From assembly GCF_003050865.1 (NCBI RefSeq), contig NZ_QAOK01000014.1, forward strand, positions 1 to 64,000: DNA of 64,000 nucleotides, given 5' to 3'. Shown in pieces: positions 21,268-31,184 of the stretch (within the stretch, counting starts at the first letter, position 1; every line of letters begins with the position of its first letter). The notes beneath the pieces were generated by a model. It saw only the letters and a program-made list of their open reading frames with translations. It was not told the origin of the DNA and made no database searches. The position numbers and the translations under genes were made by a program. Source of the stretch: Nitrosospira multiformis (lineage in GTDB: Bacteria; Pseudomonadota; Gammaproteobacteria; Burkholderiales; Nitrosomonadaceae).

Positions 21268-21819
21268 CTATTCGATTCCGCCCTCACATCGAGGGTCCCA
21301 GTCATACGCAAACGCGTTGTACCACGTGCTATGTTCCCAGATTTCACTGCATATCTCACCACAGATTTTTCGCTCGAATCCGCACATGCCCCCCAGCCGG
21401 AAATGTGCCGTATAGGCTCCTGCCGCGTCGCCTCCCTTCAGTTCGATAACCACTCGGCCATTCTGCTCAGAGACACGCAGCGAACGGGTGTTGGTAAGAT
21501 CCCTATAGAATTTCTCCGGGATGTGGAACCGCTGTCCGTCGATGAAAACAAGAAAAGCTTCAGTCACGAACCGCGGTACACCGCTATCCATTCCCCATGT
21601 GCCACCGTCGGTTTCACGGCACTCACCGCTTTTACACTTGCGCTCACGGAAAATCACCCCTACCTTTTTGCCGGAGGGAAGAGCATGGTTTTTTTCGTGC
21701 TGAAAGGGCGGCGCTTGTTTTTGCGCGAGAACCGTGTCGAATGCGAAAAAGGATAGACCGATCAACGCAACGGAGAAGCGGGTAAAGCGCAAGACACTTC
21801 GTTTCAAGGGACTCAACAT
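21268..21819 (-). CDS. Exported protein of unknown function
   Basis: A 183-residue protein I do not recognise. From ATG 21819 it begins with a positively charged segment, then a hydrophobic VALIGLSFFAF stretch and a signal-peptidase-like ALA/Q-type site near residue 33. The mature part has six or more cysteines (KCKSGEC, GGMCGFERKICGEIC, DPRCEGG), suggesting disulfides in the periplasm. A longer frame starting from TTG at 21882 would overlap the DUF5675 gene and looks less likely. It is transcribed with the DUF5675 gene, 49 bp downstream. Confidence 0.6.
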   Translation of the reverse strand: MLSPLKRSVLRFTRFSVALIGLSFFAFDTVLAQKQAPPFQHEKNHALPSGKKVGVIFRERKCKSGECRETDGGTWGMDSGVPRFVTEAFLVFIDGQRFHIPEKFYRDLTNTRSLRVSEQNGRVVIELKGGDAAGAYTAHFRLGGMCGFERKICGEICSEIWEHSTWYNAFAYDWDPRCEGGIE

Positions 21820-21868
21820 CGTTGGATTGATGCGTGGAGCATTGCTGCCGCCTGCCGCACTGCTCCCC

Positions 21869-22261
21869 CTACTCGATTTCAATGAATATTTTCTGGGTCT
21901 CGGCTGCGGTTTTCATTTTCTCAAACAGGCGAGCGAAAGCAACTCTGCTTTGTCCGATGCAGTCGACACCTTTGGTTTCGCCCACCAATATGCACCCTTC
22001 TGTATTCGCCGGTATATTGCCGGGATGTATCCTGACGCCTTCAAAATTCGGCACGTTCAAAAGAAGCGGAAGGGGTTTTTGAAACCTCTGGGAAAAATTT
22101 ATGACAACCTCATATTGCCCCGCGGGAATCGCAGTCTTGCCCTTGATCTTCACAGGCCTCACCTTGTCTTCCAGTGTGTAGCACTCGAATCGTCCATCGA
22201 CTGACAGCTCACCTATCGTACTGTCATCGGAAAATTCCAGTCTTTTTACACACAGATCCAT
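21869..22261 (-). CDS. DUF5675 family protein
   Basis: A 130-residue protein of the DUF5675 family. Signature segments: ECYTLEDKVRP, IPAGQYEVVINFSQRF, VRIHPGNIPANTEGCILVG. The conserved His, Asn and Cys in that last segment resemble an L,D-transpeptidase-like active-site layout seen in phage and bacterial relatives, but enzyme activity is not established. Members are common next to phage-derived lysis genes; here there is no phage context. A secreted Cys-rich protein follows on the same strand. Confidence 0.75.
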   Translation of the reverse strand: MDLCVKRLEFSDDSTIGELSVDGRFECYTLEDKVRPVKIKGKTAIPAGQYEVVINFSQRFQKPLPLLLNVPNFEGVRIHPGNIPANTEGCILVGETKGVDCIGQSRVAFARLFEKMKTAAETQKIFIEIE

Positions 22262-22386
22262 TTCGCTTCTCCTTCATATTTATACTTATACTGGAAAGGA
22301 TAGCTGATGTGGAGGATTTCACCCGGCAAATTTGACCCGGCAAATAGGGAGAGCCATGACTGCCATTTCGTCAATCCATGGAGTAC

Positions 22387-23784
22387 TCAGAGAGTGGATA
22401 GACTCGTTGCCCTCCGCCAGGTAGTGCCATGAGGCCCGTCTTCCAGAATGATATTAGCCTCCATCAATTCCTGGCGAATGCGATCCGCCTCCCGGTAATC
22501 CTTGTTGGCGCGCGCAACCAGCCGCTGTTGAATCAACTGCTCCACCTTTTCAGGTGCAAATGCGGAATCTTCCGTGGAACCCGCTTGCTGGAAATATTGC
22601 CGGGGATCCTGTTGGAGCAATCCCAGCACCCCGCCCAGGGCTTTCATCAAGGCGATATCCCTGGGTAGTCGGGTTTTATTGACTTCGGTAGCGAGGTCGA
22701 AAAGTACGGCAAGAGCATCCGGCGTGTTGAAGTCATCGTTCATCGCTTCCCGGAAACGCGATGCATATGGGTTATCCCAGTCTATTTCGACTTCGTCGTG
22801 GGCTCCACTTCCCTTGAGCGCGGTATACAGTCGATCGAGAGCTCGCCCGGCGTCTTCCAGTTGCATATCCGAATAGTTGAGCGGGCTACGGTAATGAGCG
22901 CGGAGAATAAGAAAACGTACCACCTCCGGCTGAAAGTGGAGGAGGATTTCGCGTACGGTAAAAAAGTTGCCGAGCGACTTGGACATCTTCTCGTCATTGA
23001 CTCGCACGAAACCATTATGCATCCAGTAGTTGACAAAAGAATGCCCGTGCGCCCCCTCGCTTTGTGCAATTTCATTTTCGTGGTGGGGAAACTGCAAATC
23101 CTGGCCACCGCCATGAATGTCGAAGTGCTCCCCCAGATAATGCTCGCCCATGGCCGAGCATTCGATATGCCAACCCGGCCGCCCCGGGCCCCACGGTGAA
23201 TCCCACCGGGGTTCGCCGGGCTTTGCGGCTTTCCACAGCACGAAATCCAGCGGGTCTTTTTTATGCGGATCGACAATTACCCGTTCGCCTGCCCGCAGCT
23301 CATCAAGGGATTTCCCGGAAAGCTTTCCATAACCCGGAAACCGGTGAACCGCATAATATACGTCGCCATTGGAAGCGGGATACGCCAGCTTTTTATCCAC
23401 CAGAACCCGGATCATGGCAATCATGTCTTCCACATGGCGAGTGGCACGCGGCTCCCATGAAGGCGGTTCCACCCCAAGTGCTGCGGCATCCTCCTCCATT
23501 GCCTGGATAAAACGCGTGGTCAGCGCTTCAATAGATTCGTTATTTTCCTGCGCACGCCTGATAATTTTGTCATCAATATCGGTAATATTACGTACATAAG
23601 TTACATCAAAAAGATTGGCGTGAAACCAGCGCTGCACCATATCGAATACCACCATCACCCGTGCATGCCCGAGATGGCAGTAATCGTAGACGGTCATTCC
23701 GCATACATATATTTTGACCTTGCCCGGCGTTAGCGGGATAAACTCCTGTTTTTCTCTGGTAAGAGAATTATGAATTTTAAGCAT
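22387..23784 (-). CDS. cysS: Cysteinyl-tRNA synthetase
   Basis: A 465-residue class I aminoacyl-tRNA synthetase charging tRNA-Cys. The HIGH-type motif is [15 protein letters not shown] (the first Cys is a zinc ligand) and the KMSKS loop is [12 protein letters not shown]. Other zinc ligands lie in GWHIECSAM and HHENE. I start at ATG 23784 ([15 protein letters not shown], the usual family N-terminus) rather than the upstream GTG at 23844. It is divergent from the TPR gene at 23873. Confidence 0.96.
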   Translation of the reverse strand: MLKIHNSLTREKQEFIPLTPGKVKIYVCGMTVYDYCHLGHARVMVVFDMVQRWFHANLFDVTYVRNITDIDDKIIRRAQENNESIEALTTRFIQAMEEDAAALGVEPPSWEPRATRHVEDMIAMIRVLVDKKLAYPASNGDVYYAVHRFPGYGKLSGKSLDELRAGERVIVDPHKKDPLDFVLWKAAKPGEPRWDSPWGPGRPGWHIECSAMGEHYLGEHFDIHGGGQDLQFPHHENEIAQSEGAHGHSFVNYWMHNGFVRVNDEKMSKSLGNFFTVREILLHFQPEVVRFLILRAHYRSPLNYSDMQLEDAGRALDRLYTALKGSGAHDEVEIDWDNPYASRFREAMNDDFNTPDALAVLFDLATEVNKTRLPRDIALMKALGGVLGLLQQDPRQYFQQAGSTEDSAFAPEKVEQLIQQRLVARANKDYREADRIRQELMEANIILEDGPHGTTWRRATSLSTL

Positions 23785-23872
23785 CTGGGGGAGATTTTGA
23801 ATTGAACAGGCTTCTTGGTAGAATCTTGCGGACGCTGAGGGCACTACTTACGGGACGGAGAAGTATAGCACA

Positions 23873-25057
23873 ATGAAAACGCTGGATTTTCGCCGGGTGG
23901 GTGCGCGCATTGCCTTGGTCGTGCTGTTCGCTGCTTGTCCGGTTGCGTTTGCTGATGAAAACGACGAGGTTGCCAAACTATACCAGCAGGGCAACCTGGA
24001 CAAGGCACTGGAACAGGCAAACGCGTACCTCGCCCTCAAGCCCAAGGAGCCACAAATGCGGTTTCAGAAGGGGTTGATACTGACCGAGCAGCAGAAAATT
24101 CCTGATGCGATCAAGGTCTTTTCTTCACTGTCGGAGGATTACCCCAATCTGCCCGAGCCGTATAATAACCTGGCGGTACTCTATGCCAGCCAGGGCCTGT
24201 ATGAAAAGGCGAGGGGGGCGCTGGAGGCAGCCATACGCACCCACCCCAGCTACTCCATTGCGCACGAGAACCTGGGCGATATCTATGCAAAACTGGCCAG
24301 CCAGGCCTACGGCAAGGCCTTGCAACTGGACCAGAGCAACGCGGCGGCCTTGACCAAGCTTGCGATGATCAAGGATTTGTTTACCGGCAAACCTGGCGCG
24401 ATAAAAACTGCATCCGCGGCCGCCGCTGCGGTGGCACCCCTTGCTTCAGCCGCGACTCCATCCGCGGCCCGCTCCGCTGCCGCCTCAATGCCATCTCCCA
24501 ATCCGCCATCTCCCACCCGATCCGTTGCTCCCACGGCGCCCTCTGCTGCCACGTCTGCTGCTCCCGCAACGCCGCTTGCTTCCGTCCACGCCGCGCCCGG
24601 CAAGGCGCCGCAAAAATTAGCGGAAAAAAAAACTGAAAAGGCGGAAAAATCAGCACCGGGAAAGATAGCGGAGGTTGAAACACATCCACCGGAAAAGAAA
24701 TCCGGTGTTTCGGATGAATCGGACGATATCATCAAAACTGTCAATGCGTGGGCCAAGGCATGGTCCGACAAGAATGTGACGACATACTTCGCATTCTACG
24801 CGAGTGACTTTCAAACCCCTCGTGGCGTCAAACGCACAACATGGGAAAGAACGCGGCGTGACCGCATCATCAAGCCAAAATCCATCAAGGTGGAAATCAC
24901 TCACCCCAAGGTAACTTTAGTCAATCCAACACGCGCGAAGGTAAGCTTCCGGCAGCTCTATCACTCCGACGCATTCAAACACGATTCGTCCAAAACACTT
25001 GAAATGGTTAAAACCGATGGGAAGTGGCAGATACGGCAGGAGCGCCCCGGGAGATGA
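23873..25057 (+). CDS. Exported TPR protein with Csd6-like C-terminal domain
   Basis: A 394-residue protein. It has an N-terminal signal peptide (cleavage about residue 27, PVAFA-DE) and three or four TPR units (about 30-165, e.g. DKALEQANAYLALKPKEPQMRFQKGLI). An Ala/Pro/Ser-rich linker (about 180-270) follows, then an NTF2-like domain (about 285-394) with VNAWAKAWSDKNVTTYFAFYAS. The same C-terminal domain ends the next gene's L,D-transpeptidase, and their stop and start codons overlap (ATGA). The pair probably works together on peptidoglycan; this gene lacks a catalytic YkuD domain and may be a partner or scaffold (inference). Confidence 0.8.
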   Translation: MKTLDFRRVGARIALVVLFAACPVAFADENDEVAKLYQQGNLDKALEQANAYLALKPKEPQMRFQKGLILTEQQKIPDAIKVFSSLSEDYPNLPEPYNNLAVLYASQGLYEKARGALEAAIRTHPSYSIAHENLGDIYAKLASQAYGKALQLDQSNAAALTKLAMIKDLFTGKPGAIKTASAAAAAVAPLASAATPSAARSAAASMPSPNPPSPTRSVAPTAPSAATSAAPATPLASVHAAPGKAPQKLAEKKTEKAEKSAPGKIAEVETHPPEKKSGVSDESDDIIKTVNAWAKAWSDKNVTTYFAFYASDFQTPRGVKRTTWERTRRDRIIKPKSIKVEITHPKVTLVNPTRAKVSFRQLYHSDAFKHDSSKTLEMVKTDGKWQIRQERPGR

Positions 25058-26295
25058 ATGTGCAAACCCCGCCTGCCGGATGCACCCGGCGGCTGATAAT
25101 CACGCTTGCCGGAATAACCGCAGCAGCGCTTTCGCTCTGGATTACCGCCGCGCTGGCCGAGGAAGCCTTGGGCCTATCCACTGCCTCCATGACCGGACCG
25201 GAATCGATGCTCGTCAAGAGTCTCCAGGAAATCTCCGAGAGCCGCATGGATTCCGCATTAAACGGAATCGAGCAGCTGCTCAAGACCAACCCCAATTTCC
25301 GGCTGGCTCATCTGATCAAAGGTGACCTGCTGCTGGCGCGCGCCCGCCCCATCCACACCATTGGCGAAACCGGGATGGCAATACAGCAGCCTATCGACGA
25401 TTTACGCGAGGAGGCAAGAGCACGGCTTCAACGCCATCTGGCGCCGATACCGGTCGACATGACGCCCAAGTATCTGCTGCAAATGCCGCCTGAGCAGAAA
25501 TACGCAATCATTGCAGACACAGGCAGATCGCGGTTATATCTCTACAAGAATGTCGATGGAAGCCCGCGCTATCTGGCGGACTACTACATCAGCACAGGCA
25601 AGAACGGTTCGCAAAAGCTGAAGGAAGGGGATAAAAAAACACCCATAGGCGTCTACTTCGTCACTGACAACCTGCCGCGTCAAAAGCTTTCGGATTTTTA
25701 TGGAGGCATGGCATTCCCCATCAACTACCCGAACGAATGGGACAAAAGGCACGGACGCAGCGGTTATGGCATCTGGCTGCACGGCACCCCTCCGGATACC
25801 TACAGCCGCCCGCCCCGAGCGAGTGATGGCTGCGTAGTACTTGCAAATGACGACCTGAATGCATTGGCGTCAACGCTTCAGGTCGGCATCACGTCCGTCA
25901 TCATCAGCGATCAGATGGAGTGGGTCAAACCCCACGATGCCGCGGCGCTGCGTAGAAAACTGGCTCAGCACCTGGAGAGATGGCGGCGGAGCTGGGAAAG
26001 CGGAAATATGGATGATTACGTCGCCATTTATGGAAATGATTTTTCCAGTGGCGAGCAGAAGCTGACGGAATGGATGCAAGACAAACGGCAGGCAGGTGCG
26101 GAAAAAAACCCGGCCAAAGTCGGCATCAGCAATGTGGGCATCTTTCTTTATCCCGGAAGGGACGATCTGGCGGTAATCAACTTTGATGAAGAACATTCCA
26201 GCAATGATCTTTCCAATAAAATCAAAAAACGCCAGTACTGGATGAAAGAAGATAAAAGCGGCTCCTGGAAGATCATTTACGAAAGTGCGGCATAA
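25054..26295 (+). CDS. L,D-transpeptidase (YkuD) with Csd6-like C-terminal domain
   Basis: A 413-residue periplasmic enzyme. It has a signal peptide (about 1-35), a small helical region, then a YkuD catalytic domain (about 150-290) with the motif HGTPPDTYSRPPRASDGCVV, whose His and Cys are catalytic. An NTF2-like domain (about 305-413, WRRSWESGNMDDYVAIYG) follows, as in Csd6-type enzymes that trim or crosslink peptidoglycan. The ATG at 25054 overlaps the previous TGA. The frame stays open ten codons upstream, but that would lengthen the overlap and add charged residues before the signal peptide. Confidence 0.88.
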   Translation: MNVQTPPAGCTRRLIITLAGITAAALSLWITAALAEEALGLSTASMTGPESMLVKSLQEISESRMDSALNGIEQLLKTNPNFRLAHLIKGDLLLARARPIHTIGETGMAIQQPIDDLREEARARLQRHLAPIPVDMTPKYLLQMPPEQKYAIIADTGRSRLYLYKNVDGSPRYLADYYISTGKNGSQKLKEGDKKTPIGVYFVTDNLPRQKLSDFYGGMAFPINYPNEWDKRHGRSGYGIWLHGTPPDTYSRPPRASDGCVVLANDDLNALASTLQVGITSVIISDQMEWVKPHDAAALRRKLAQHLERWRRSWESGNMDDYVAIYGNDFSSGEQKLTEWMQDKRQAGAEKNPAKVGISNVGIFLYPGRDDLAVINFDEEHSSNDLSNKIKKRQYWMKEDKSGSWKIIYESAA

Positions 26296-26414
26296 TCAGG
26301 AAATTCAGGAAATCGTGGGCTGCCTGTCCTTTCTTCACCACATACCGCCCGAGGACAGGTCCATGAACGGGTAATTCTTCCACTCTTATCACTCTTATTA
26401 TTACGGCCAAGCTA

Positions 26415-27038
26415 ATGCATGTTTTCAAAGTTTTCTCAGCCTTTGCGCTCTCTTTCAGCCTCACCGCTCTTGCCGCGAATTCCCCGGCAAGCTACCCGCA
26501 GGTTGAAATAAAAACCAGTCTCGGTAAAGTAGTACTAGAGCTCTATCCCGACAAGGCCCCAAAAACCGTCGACAATTTTTTACGCTATGTGAAGGATGGG
26601 CACTACACCGGCACCATATTCCACCGTGTTATCCCGGGATTCATGATCCAGGGCGGCGGATTCGACAAGTCTTTCAAGCAGAAACCTGCCAGGCCTCCTG
26701 TTGAGAATGAGGCGGGCAACGGCCTCAGGAATGAGATTGGAACGGTTGCAATGGCGCGTACCATGGACCCCCACTCAGCCACCGCCCAGTTTTTTATCAA
26801 TGTGGCCAATAACACATTTCTCAATTACACCTCGCCCACTCCCCGCGGCTATGGCTATACCGTATTCGGCAAAGTCATCGAGGGAATGGACGTAGTCAAC
26901 AGGATCGCTGCTGTCCCCACCGATTCCGGCGGACCATTTCCAGCCGATGTGCCGAAGGAAACCATAGTAATTGAGGAAATGAGACTTATTGCAAACCCGT
27001 CTCTCGCCTCTCCCATCCACCCACAAAACAGGGATTGA
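26415..27038 (+). CDS. ppiA: Periplasmic cyclophilin-type peptidyl-prolyl isomerase
   Basis: A 207-residue cyclophilin. Signal peptide [20 protein letters not shown] precedes the isomerase domain with [25 protein letters not shown] and [11 protein letters not shown]. The Arg of FHRV and the Phe/Gln of FMIQGG are the catalytic residues of the family. It accelerates cis-trans proline isomerisation during folding of exported proteins. A cytoplasmic paralogue starts 2 bp after its stop codon, so the pair is one transcription unit. The 119 bp between the transpeptidase and this gene show no other feature. Confidence 0.93.
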   Translation: MHVFKVFSAFALSFSLTALAANSPASYPQVEIKTSLGKVVLELYPDKAPKTVDNFLRYVKDGHYTGTIFHRVIPGFMIQGGGFDKSFKQKPARPPVENEAGNGLRNEIGTVAMARTMDPHSATAQFFINVANNTFLNYTSPTPRGYGYTVFGKVIEGMDVVNRIAAVPTDSGGPFPADVPKETIVIEEMRLIANPSLASPIHPQNRD

Positions 27039-27039
27039 T

Positions 27040-27534
27040 ATGATCAGACTGCACACCAACTACGGCGACATCATGCTCGAACTCGATCATGAAAAAGCAC
27101 CGGTAACTGTCCAGAATTTTATAGACTATGTAAATAGCGGGTATTACGACAACACGATATTTCACCGCGTGATTGACGAGTTCATGATTCAGGGGGGCGG
27201 TTTCGAACCGGGTATGATCCAGAAAAAGACTCGCGCCCCGATTGCAAATGAAGCAGGCAATGGTCTCAAGAACGACAAATACACGATTGCCATGGCGCGC
27301 ACCTCTGATCCCCATTCAGCAACCGGTCAATTTTTCATCAATGTCAAGGATAACGATTTTCTGAACTATAAGTCGCCCACAGCGCAAGGCTATGGCTACT
27401 GCGTGTTCGGCAAGGTGGTAGAAGGCATGGATGTAGTGGACAAGATCAAAAAAGTTAAAACGGGGACACGCAGCGGTCATCAGGATGTGCCAGTAGAAAA
27501 TGCAATACTGGAGAAGGCAGAGATAATTCAATAA
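27040..27534 (+). CDS. ppiB: Cytoplasmic cyclophilin-type peptidyl-prolyl isomerase
   Basis: A 164-residue cyclophilin, the same length as E. coli PpiB, with no signal peptide. Motifs: [40 protein letters not shown]. The start is ATG 27040, placed by length and by the 1-base gap to the ppiA stop. Together with ppiA it gives one isomerase on each side of the inner membrane from one mRNA; the two are closely similar and look like a tandem duplication. Confidence 0.95.
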   Translation: MIRLHTNYGDIMLELDHEKAPVTVQNFIDYVNSGYYDNTIFHRVIDEFMIQGGGFEPGMIQKKTRAPIANEAGNGLKNDKYTIAMARTSDPHSATGQFFINVKDNDFLNYKSPTAQGYGYCVFGKVVEGMDVVDKIKKVKTGTRSGHQDVPVENAILEKAEIIQ

Positions 27535-27547
27535 CGCTGTTAACATC

Positions 27548-28228
27548 GTGAACACGTCCGCACCTAAAACTTTTTTCTCGCTTGGATTTGCGATCGCGCT
27601 GTGGCTGGCGGCTCCGGCTTTGCACGCCCTCCCTTTTGCAGACACGGTAGTCAGCTTTACCCCCGGAAACAGTAGTTTCCCTGACAGCATCTACGGTGTG
27701 GAGGACGATAGCGGTGGCGTTTATACCGGCCGGTCGGGAGAAGGCGTTTTTGATGCCCGTGCAGTAACGGCCCTGGATGGAGCGGTGCTCGGACTGGGTG
27801 GCTCAGCCGGAATACCCGGGTCCATAATTTTGCACTTCAGCAGCGGTGAGGTGGTGGATGGGCCCGGAGCGGATCTGCGGTTGTACGACACGCTCAGCTT
27901 CCGGGACGGGGTCAACGTGGAAATAAGCGCGGATGGGACACACTTCATGAACGCCCTGTTCTCCGCCGGGGATTTGTCGTATTTTAAATGTTCTCTTCAG
28001 CAGCCTTGCGCTGCCGATGTAGACATTGCAGACCTCCAACTGGATGCGTTCAGCTACCTCCGAATCACTGCCGCGGGTAACATCGTCCAGGGCTTTCCAG
28101 AAGCCTATACACTGGATGCCGTGGAGGCGCTCCACTATCGTTCCACTGCGGTTCCCGAGCCCGGAACACTTGCATTGTTCAGCCTTGCTGCCGTCGGTCT
28201 GGCTTTTGTTCGCCGGCGTAATGACTGA
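27548..28228 (+). CDS. PEP-CTERM exported protein
   Basis: A 226-residue protein. It has a signal peptide (hydrophobic FFSLGFAIALWLAAPALHA) and a C-terminal sorting signal VPEPGTLALFSLAAVGLAFVRRR: the PEP motif, a membrane segment and a basic tail. Exosortase would cleave at the PEP motif and the protein would be displayed or released in an extracellular matrix. The mature domain resembles secreted beta-sandwich proteins. Two cysteines (CSLQQPC) may pair. The start is GTG 27548, 13 nt after ppiB, with no clear ribosome binding site. No exosortase gene is in this window. Confidence 0.82.
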   Translation: MNTSAPKTFFSLGFAIALWLAAPALHALPFADTVVSFTPGNSSFPDSIYGVEDDSGGVYTGRSGEGVFDARAVTALDGAVLGLGGSAGIPGSIILHFSSGEVVDGPGADLRLYDTLSFRDGVNVEISADGTHFMNALFSAGDLSYFKCSLQQPCAADVDIADLQLDAFSYLRITAAGNIVQGFPEAYTLDAVEALHYRSTAVPEPGTLALFSLAAVGLAFVRRRND

Positions 28229-28313
28229 ATTGCAGGTTGAATTGCGCTCGAACCCGCCAAGGAATGGCCGCCGCGGGCTGTCTTATACAGTTTATCTTTT
28301 ATCGGGAGAAATC

Positions 28314-29138
28314 ATGTCCATCCTGTCCACCTTCAGGCTCCTCATCGCGCTATCGATCAGTGCCTGGCTGGCAATGCTTTCCGGTTGCGCTACCACCACG
28401 GCAGGCGGTGCGGTTGGGGCAAACCGTTCCCAGCTTTTGCTCATATCCTCGGAACAGCTGGAGCAAACGGCAGCGCAAGGCTATACCCAGCTGAAAACAG
28501 AAGCGACCCAAAAAGGCGCCCTGAATACCAATGAAAAACTGCTGGAACGAGTGCGCGCTATCGCTCGTCGCATCGAACCGCAAACAGGCATATTCCGAAA
28601 GGACGCTCCCGGGTGGAACTGGGAAGTCAATGTGATCGACAGCGATGAGCTTAATGCTTTTTGCATGCCTGGCGGAAAAATCATGTTTTATTCCGGGCTG
28701 ATCAATCAGCTCAAATTGACAGATGAAGAAATCGCTGTGGTGATGGGACATGAAATTGCCCACGCCCTGCGCGAGCACTCGCGCGAGCAGGTGTCGCAGG
28801 CCATTGCGGCGCAAACGGCACTCGGGGTGGGAACCGCAGTGTTCGGCCTCAGCCAGACCACCGCCCAGATCGCCGGCATCGGGTATCAGGCATTCATCGC
28901 AACCCACTTCAGCCGCACGGACGAAGCCGAGGCGGATCGCATCGGGCTGGAATTGTCAGCCCGTGCTGGTTACAATCCCCGAGCCGGGGTCACACTGTGG
29001 CAAAAAATGATCAATGCCAATGCGGGAGGACAACTGCCCGAGTTCCTGAGCAGTCACCCTGCTGATTCCACCCGCGTACAGCAGATCGAGTCGCTGCTGC
29101 CAGTCGTCATGCCACTTTACGAAGCAGCCCGCCGGTGA
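28314..29138 (+). CDS. M48-family lipoprotein metalloprotease
   Basis: A 274-residue BepA/LoiP-like peptidase. The signal sequence ends in lipobox LSGC (Cys about residue 24), so it should be an outer- or inner-membrane lipoprotein. The zinc motif is GHEIAHALREHSRE (HExxH), and the third ligand is the Glu in RTDEAEADRIGLEL. Such enzymes clear misfolded outer-membrane proteins. GGGAGAA precedes the ATG at 28314; the frame extends upstream without coding character. Downstream is a bidirectional-looking terminator shared with the convergent subtilase. Confidence 0.92.
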   Translation: MSILSTFRLLIALSISAWLAMLSGCATTTAGGAVGANRSQLLLISSEQLEQTAAQGYTQLKTEATQKGALNTNEKLLERVRAIARRIEPQTGIFRKDAPGWNWEVNVIDSDELNAFCMPGGKIMFYSGLINQLKLTDEEIAVVMGHEIAHALREHSREQVSQAIAAQTALGVGTAVFGLSQTTAQIAGIGYQAFIATHFSRTDEAEADRIGLELSARAGYNPRAGVTLWQKMINANAGGQLPEFLSSHPADSTRVQQIESLLPVVMPLYEAARR

Positions 29139-29217
29139 CGGCTAAAATTGGGTTAACCGGCCTCAAAGCAAGCTGCTTGCGTCGGTAAGCCACCGCCTCA
29201 CTCCGGGAAACAAAAAC

Positions 29218-29250
29218 AAAGCCGGTCCTCCTTCCTTTCGGCCCGGCTTT
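29218..29250. terminator. Hairpin between convergent M48 protease and subtilase genes
   Basis: Inverted repeat AAAGCCGG / CCGGCTTT (8 bp) with a 17-nt loop lies between two convergent stop codons. The T-rich 3' arm is weak but present on both strands (A-rich before, T after), consistent with a bidirectional terminator. Confidence 0.6.
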
Positions 29251-29282
29251 ACCAACCCAGAAGAACGGCCTACCCGCTACCG

Positions 29283-31178
29283 CTACTTGATAACCGTCAC
29301 AGGGACGGATGAGGATGCGCTATTTCCCGCCGCATCCTTGGCGACTACCTGGACAGTATGTGCGCCTGCCGCAACGTTGCGTATATTCCAGTTGTAACCC
29401 AGCGTACTTCCCTTTCCGGTAGCCTTGAGCGCACCGTCGATGTAGAGCATATGGGTGATTCCCGAGGCGCCGCTATCGTCGCTCGCATTCACGCTGATTG
29501 GAACGTTGTTGCCCGAGACATTGCCTGCCACCGGATTGATTATCTTCACCTGCGGAGCAGTGGCATCCTTGATCACCGTGGTCGTTCCGTTTGCCACGTT
29601 CACCAATAAGGCAGTCGAAGCCTTGGAATTGCCGGCTGCGTCGAACGCATAAGCGACCAGACTTACCATGCCGTTGGTCACACCCGTCGAATCCCAGGTG
29701 AAGGTGAACGGCGCCGAGGTATCAACCGCCACCGTCGTGCTGTTTGCTCTCAGTTCCACCCGCGTCACCCCGACATTATCGGTAGCTGTCACATTCACTC
29801 CAGCCAGGCCCGTCACGGTTGACCCGCCAGCAGGGGAGGTAATGGAAACCGCAGGTGCTTGTGTATCTCCGGCGACCACTGCTGCGGCCGCCGCCTGCAC
29901 AGCACGCGCAGCATCGACCCGTCCATAGCCATAATAGGGATCGCGCCCGGCCGTACCCAAGTCCACCGCCGTGGAATACAGCAGGCTCTCGATCTGGGTA
30001 TTGGGTAATGCCGGTTTGGCCGCCATCATGAGTGCCACCACGCCAGCCGTTACCGGGCTGGAGAACGACGTGCCGGAAGCCGCGCCATAACCGCCACCCC
30101 TAGTCGTCGTCCATATTCCAGCGCCAGGCGCGGCAAGAGAGATGTAGTTTCCGTAGCTCGACCAACTGGCTCTGGAGTCGTTCGACTCTGTGGCGGCTAC
30201 CGCTACCATCGATGTCGTTACCGCATAATTCTGGAGCACCCCTGTATTTCCGCCACTCACGATAACCAGACCACCTTTATCCTTCATGTATTGCGCTGCG
30301 CTGCGGGTGCTCGAACTGTCGGTCAACCCCAGGAAGCTGGCGTTGGCGACACGAACTCCGCGGTCTGCCGCATAGATGAGCCCTTGAGAAATCGCACTCC
30401 AGGTAGCATACCCATTGCTTCCGCTTACCCGGACAGGCATTATTTTAGCCTGCGCAGCCACCCCGGCAACGCCCTGGCCATTGTTTGCCATGGCAGCTGC
30501 TGATCCTGCAACCTTCGTTCCATGCCCATAAACGTCCGATGTGTTGGAGTTGTTCTCGTAGAAATTCCAGCCCGGAACAAGCTGGAGTGAGAGATCAGGG
30601 TGATTTGGGTCAACCCCGGAATCCAGAATGGCGATGGTCACACCGCTGCCCAGGGAGCCGTCCCAGGCGGACGGGGCTCCAATCTTGGGTAAATGCCAGG
30701 CGCTGCCATAGTAGGGATCGTTGGGGATGAGCGCAGGTTCCACTTCCTGGTCAATCTCAGCAAACTTGAAAGCCGGATGATGCGCCAGCCGTGCCGCGAC
30801 TGCCTTCTCCGAAGCATTGCCCGGCAAGTCCACGATGTACAGATTGCTCTGCCCGATCTTCCTGCCCTTGCCGCCATGTTCGCCCAGAACCTTTGCCAGT
30901 TCCTTTTCCGGCAATCCGGCGCGCGGCATGACCAGGATGCGACCCTTCGCCCAGCCAAGCGGCTTTTTCACTCCAGGCCCCCTGCCCTCCGGAGGCTCTG
31001 CACTGGAAATAGCCGGGGCCAGCCCCAGGAAAACTGCCAATATTCCCCCCAAAAGGTGATGCCAAGGCTTGGAGATGTGCTGCGAGTTGGAAGTGCTTGA
31101 TTGAATAATGCCCGAAGCTAACTGCTCCGAAACTGGCTTCCTTGAGCCGGCTGCAGGCGCCTTATGGTTGATGTTCAC
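29283..31178 (-). CDS. Secreted subtilisin-like serine protease (S8) with Ig-like repeats
   Basis: A 631-residue secreted protease. The signal peptide has an unusually long n-region (about 40 residues), a hydrophobic core at 42-57 and cleavage near AISSA-EP (60). An inhibitor-like propeptide (about 75-145) follows. The catalytic domain has Asp186 (AILDSGVD), His219 (YGHGTKVAGS), oxyanion Asn311 (SGGN) and Ser371 (GTSFSSP). Two Ig-like bacterial domains (about 445-540 and 545-631), each with the TDNVG or DDSGAS plus DAAGN signature, complete it; these often bind cell surfaces. No PEP-CTERM tail is present. Start GTG 31178 has AGGAGG six bases upstream. It is preceded by a c-di-GMP-I riboswitch, so its synthesis should respond to c-di-GMP. 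The nearby T2SS is a plausible export route (inference). Confidence 0.93.
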   Translation of the reverse strand: MNINHKAPAAGSRKPVSEQLASGIIQSSTSNSQHISKPWHHLLGGILAVFLGLAPAISSAEPPEGRGPGVKKPLGWAKGRILVMPRAGLPEKELAKVLGEHGGKGRKIGQSNLYIVDLPGNASEKAVAARLAHHPAFKFAEIDQEVEPALIPNDPYYGSAWHLPKIGAPSAWDGSLGSGVTIAILDSGVDPNHPDLSLQLVPGWNFYENNSNTSDVYGHGTKVAGSAAAMANNGQGVAGVAAQAKIMPVRVSGSNGYATWSAISQGLIYAADRGVRVANASFLGLTDSSSTRSAAQYMKDKGGLVIVSGGNTGVLQNYAVTTSMVAVAATESNDSRASWSSYGNYISLAAPGAGIWTTTRGGGYGAASGTSFSSPVTAGVVALMMAAKPALPNTQIESLLYSTAVDLGTAGRDPYYGYGRVDAARAVQAAAAAVVAGDTQAPAVSITSPAGGSTVTGLAGVNVTATDNVGVTRVELRANSTTVAVDTSAPFTFTWDSTGVTNGMVSLVAYAFDAAGNSKASTALLVNVANGTTTVIKDATAPQVKIINPVAGNVSGNNVPISVNASDDSGASGITHMLYIDGALKATGKGSTLGYNWNIRNVAAGAHTVQVVAKDAAGNSASSSVPVTVIK

Positions 31179-31184
31179 GTAGTT

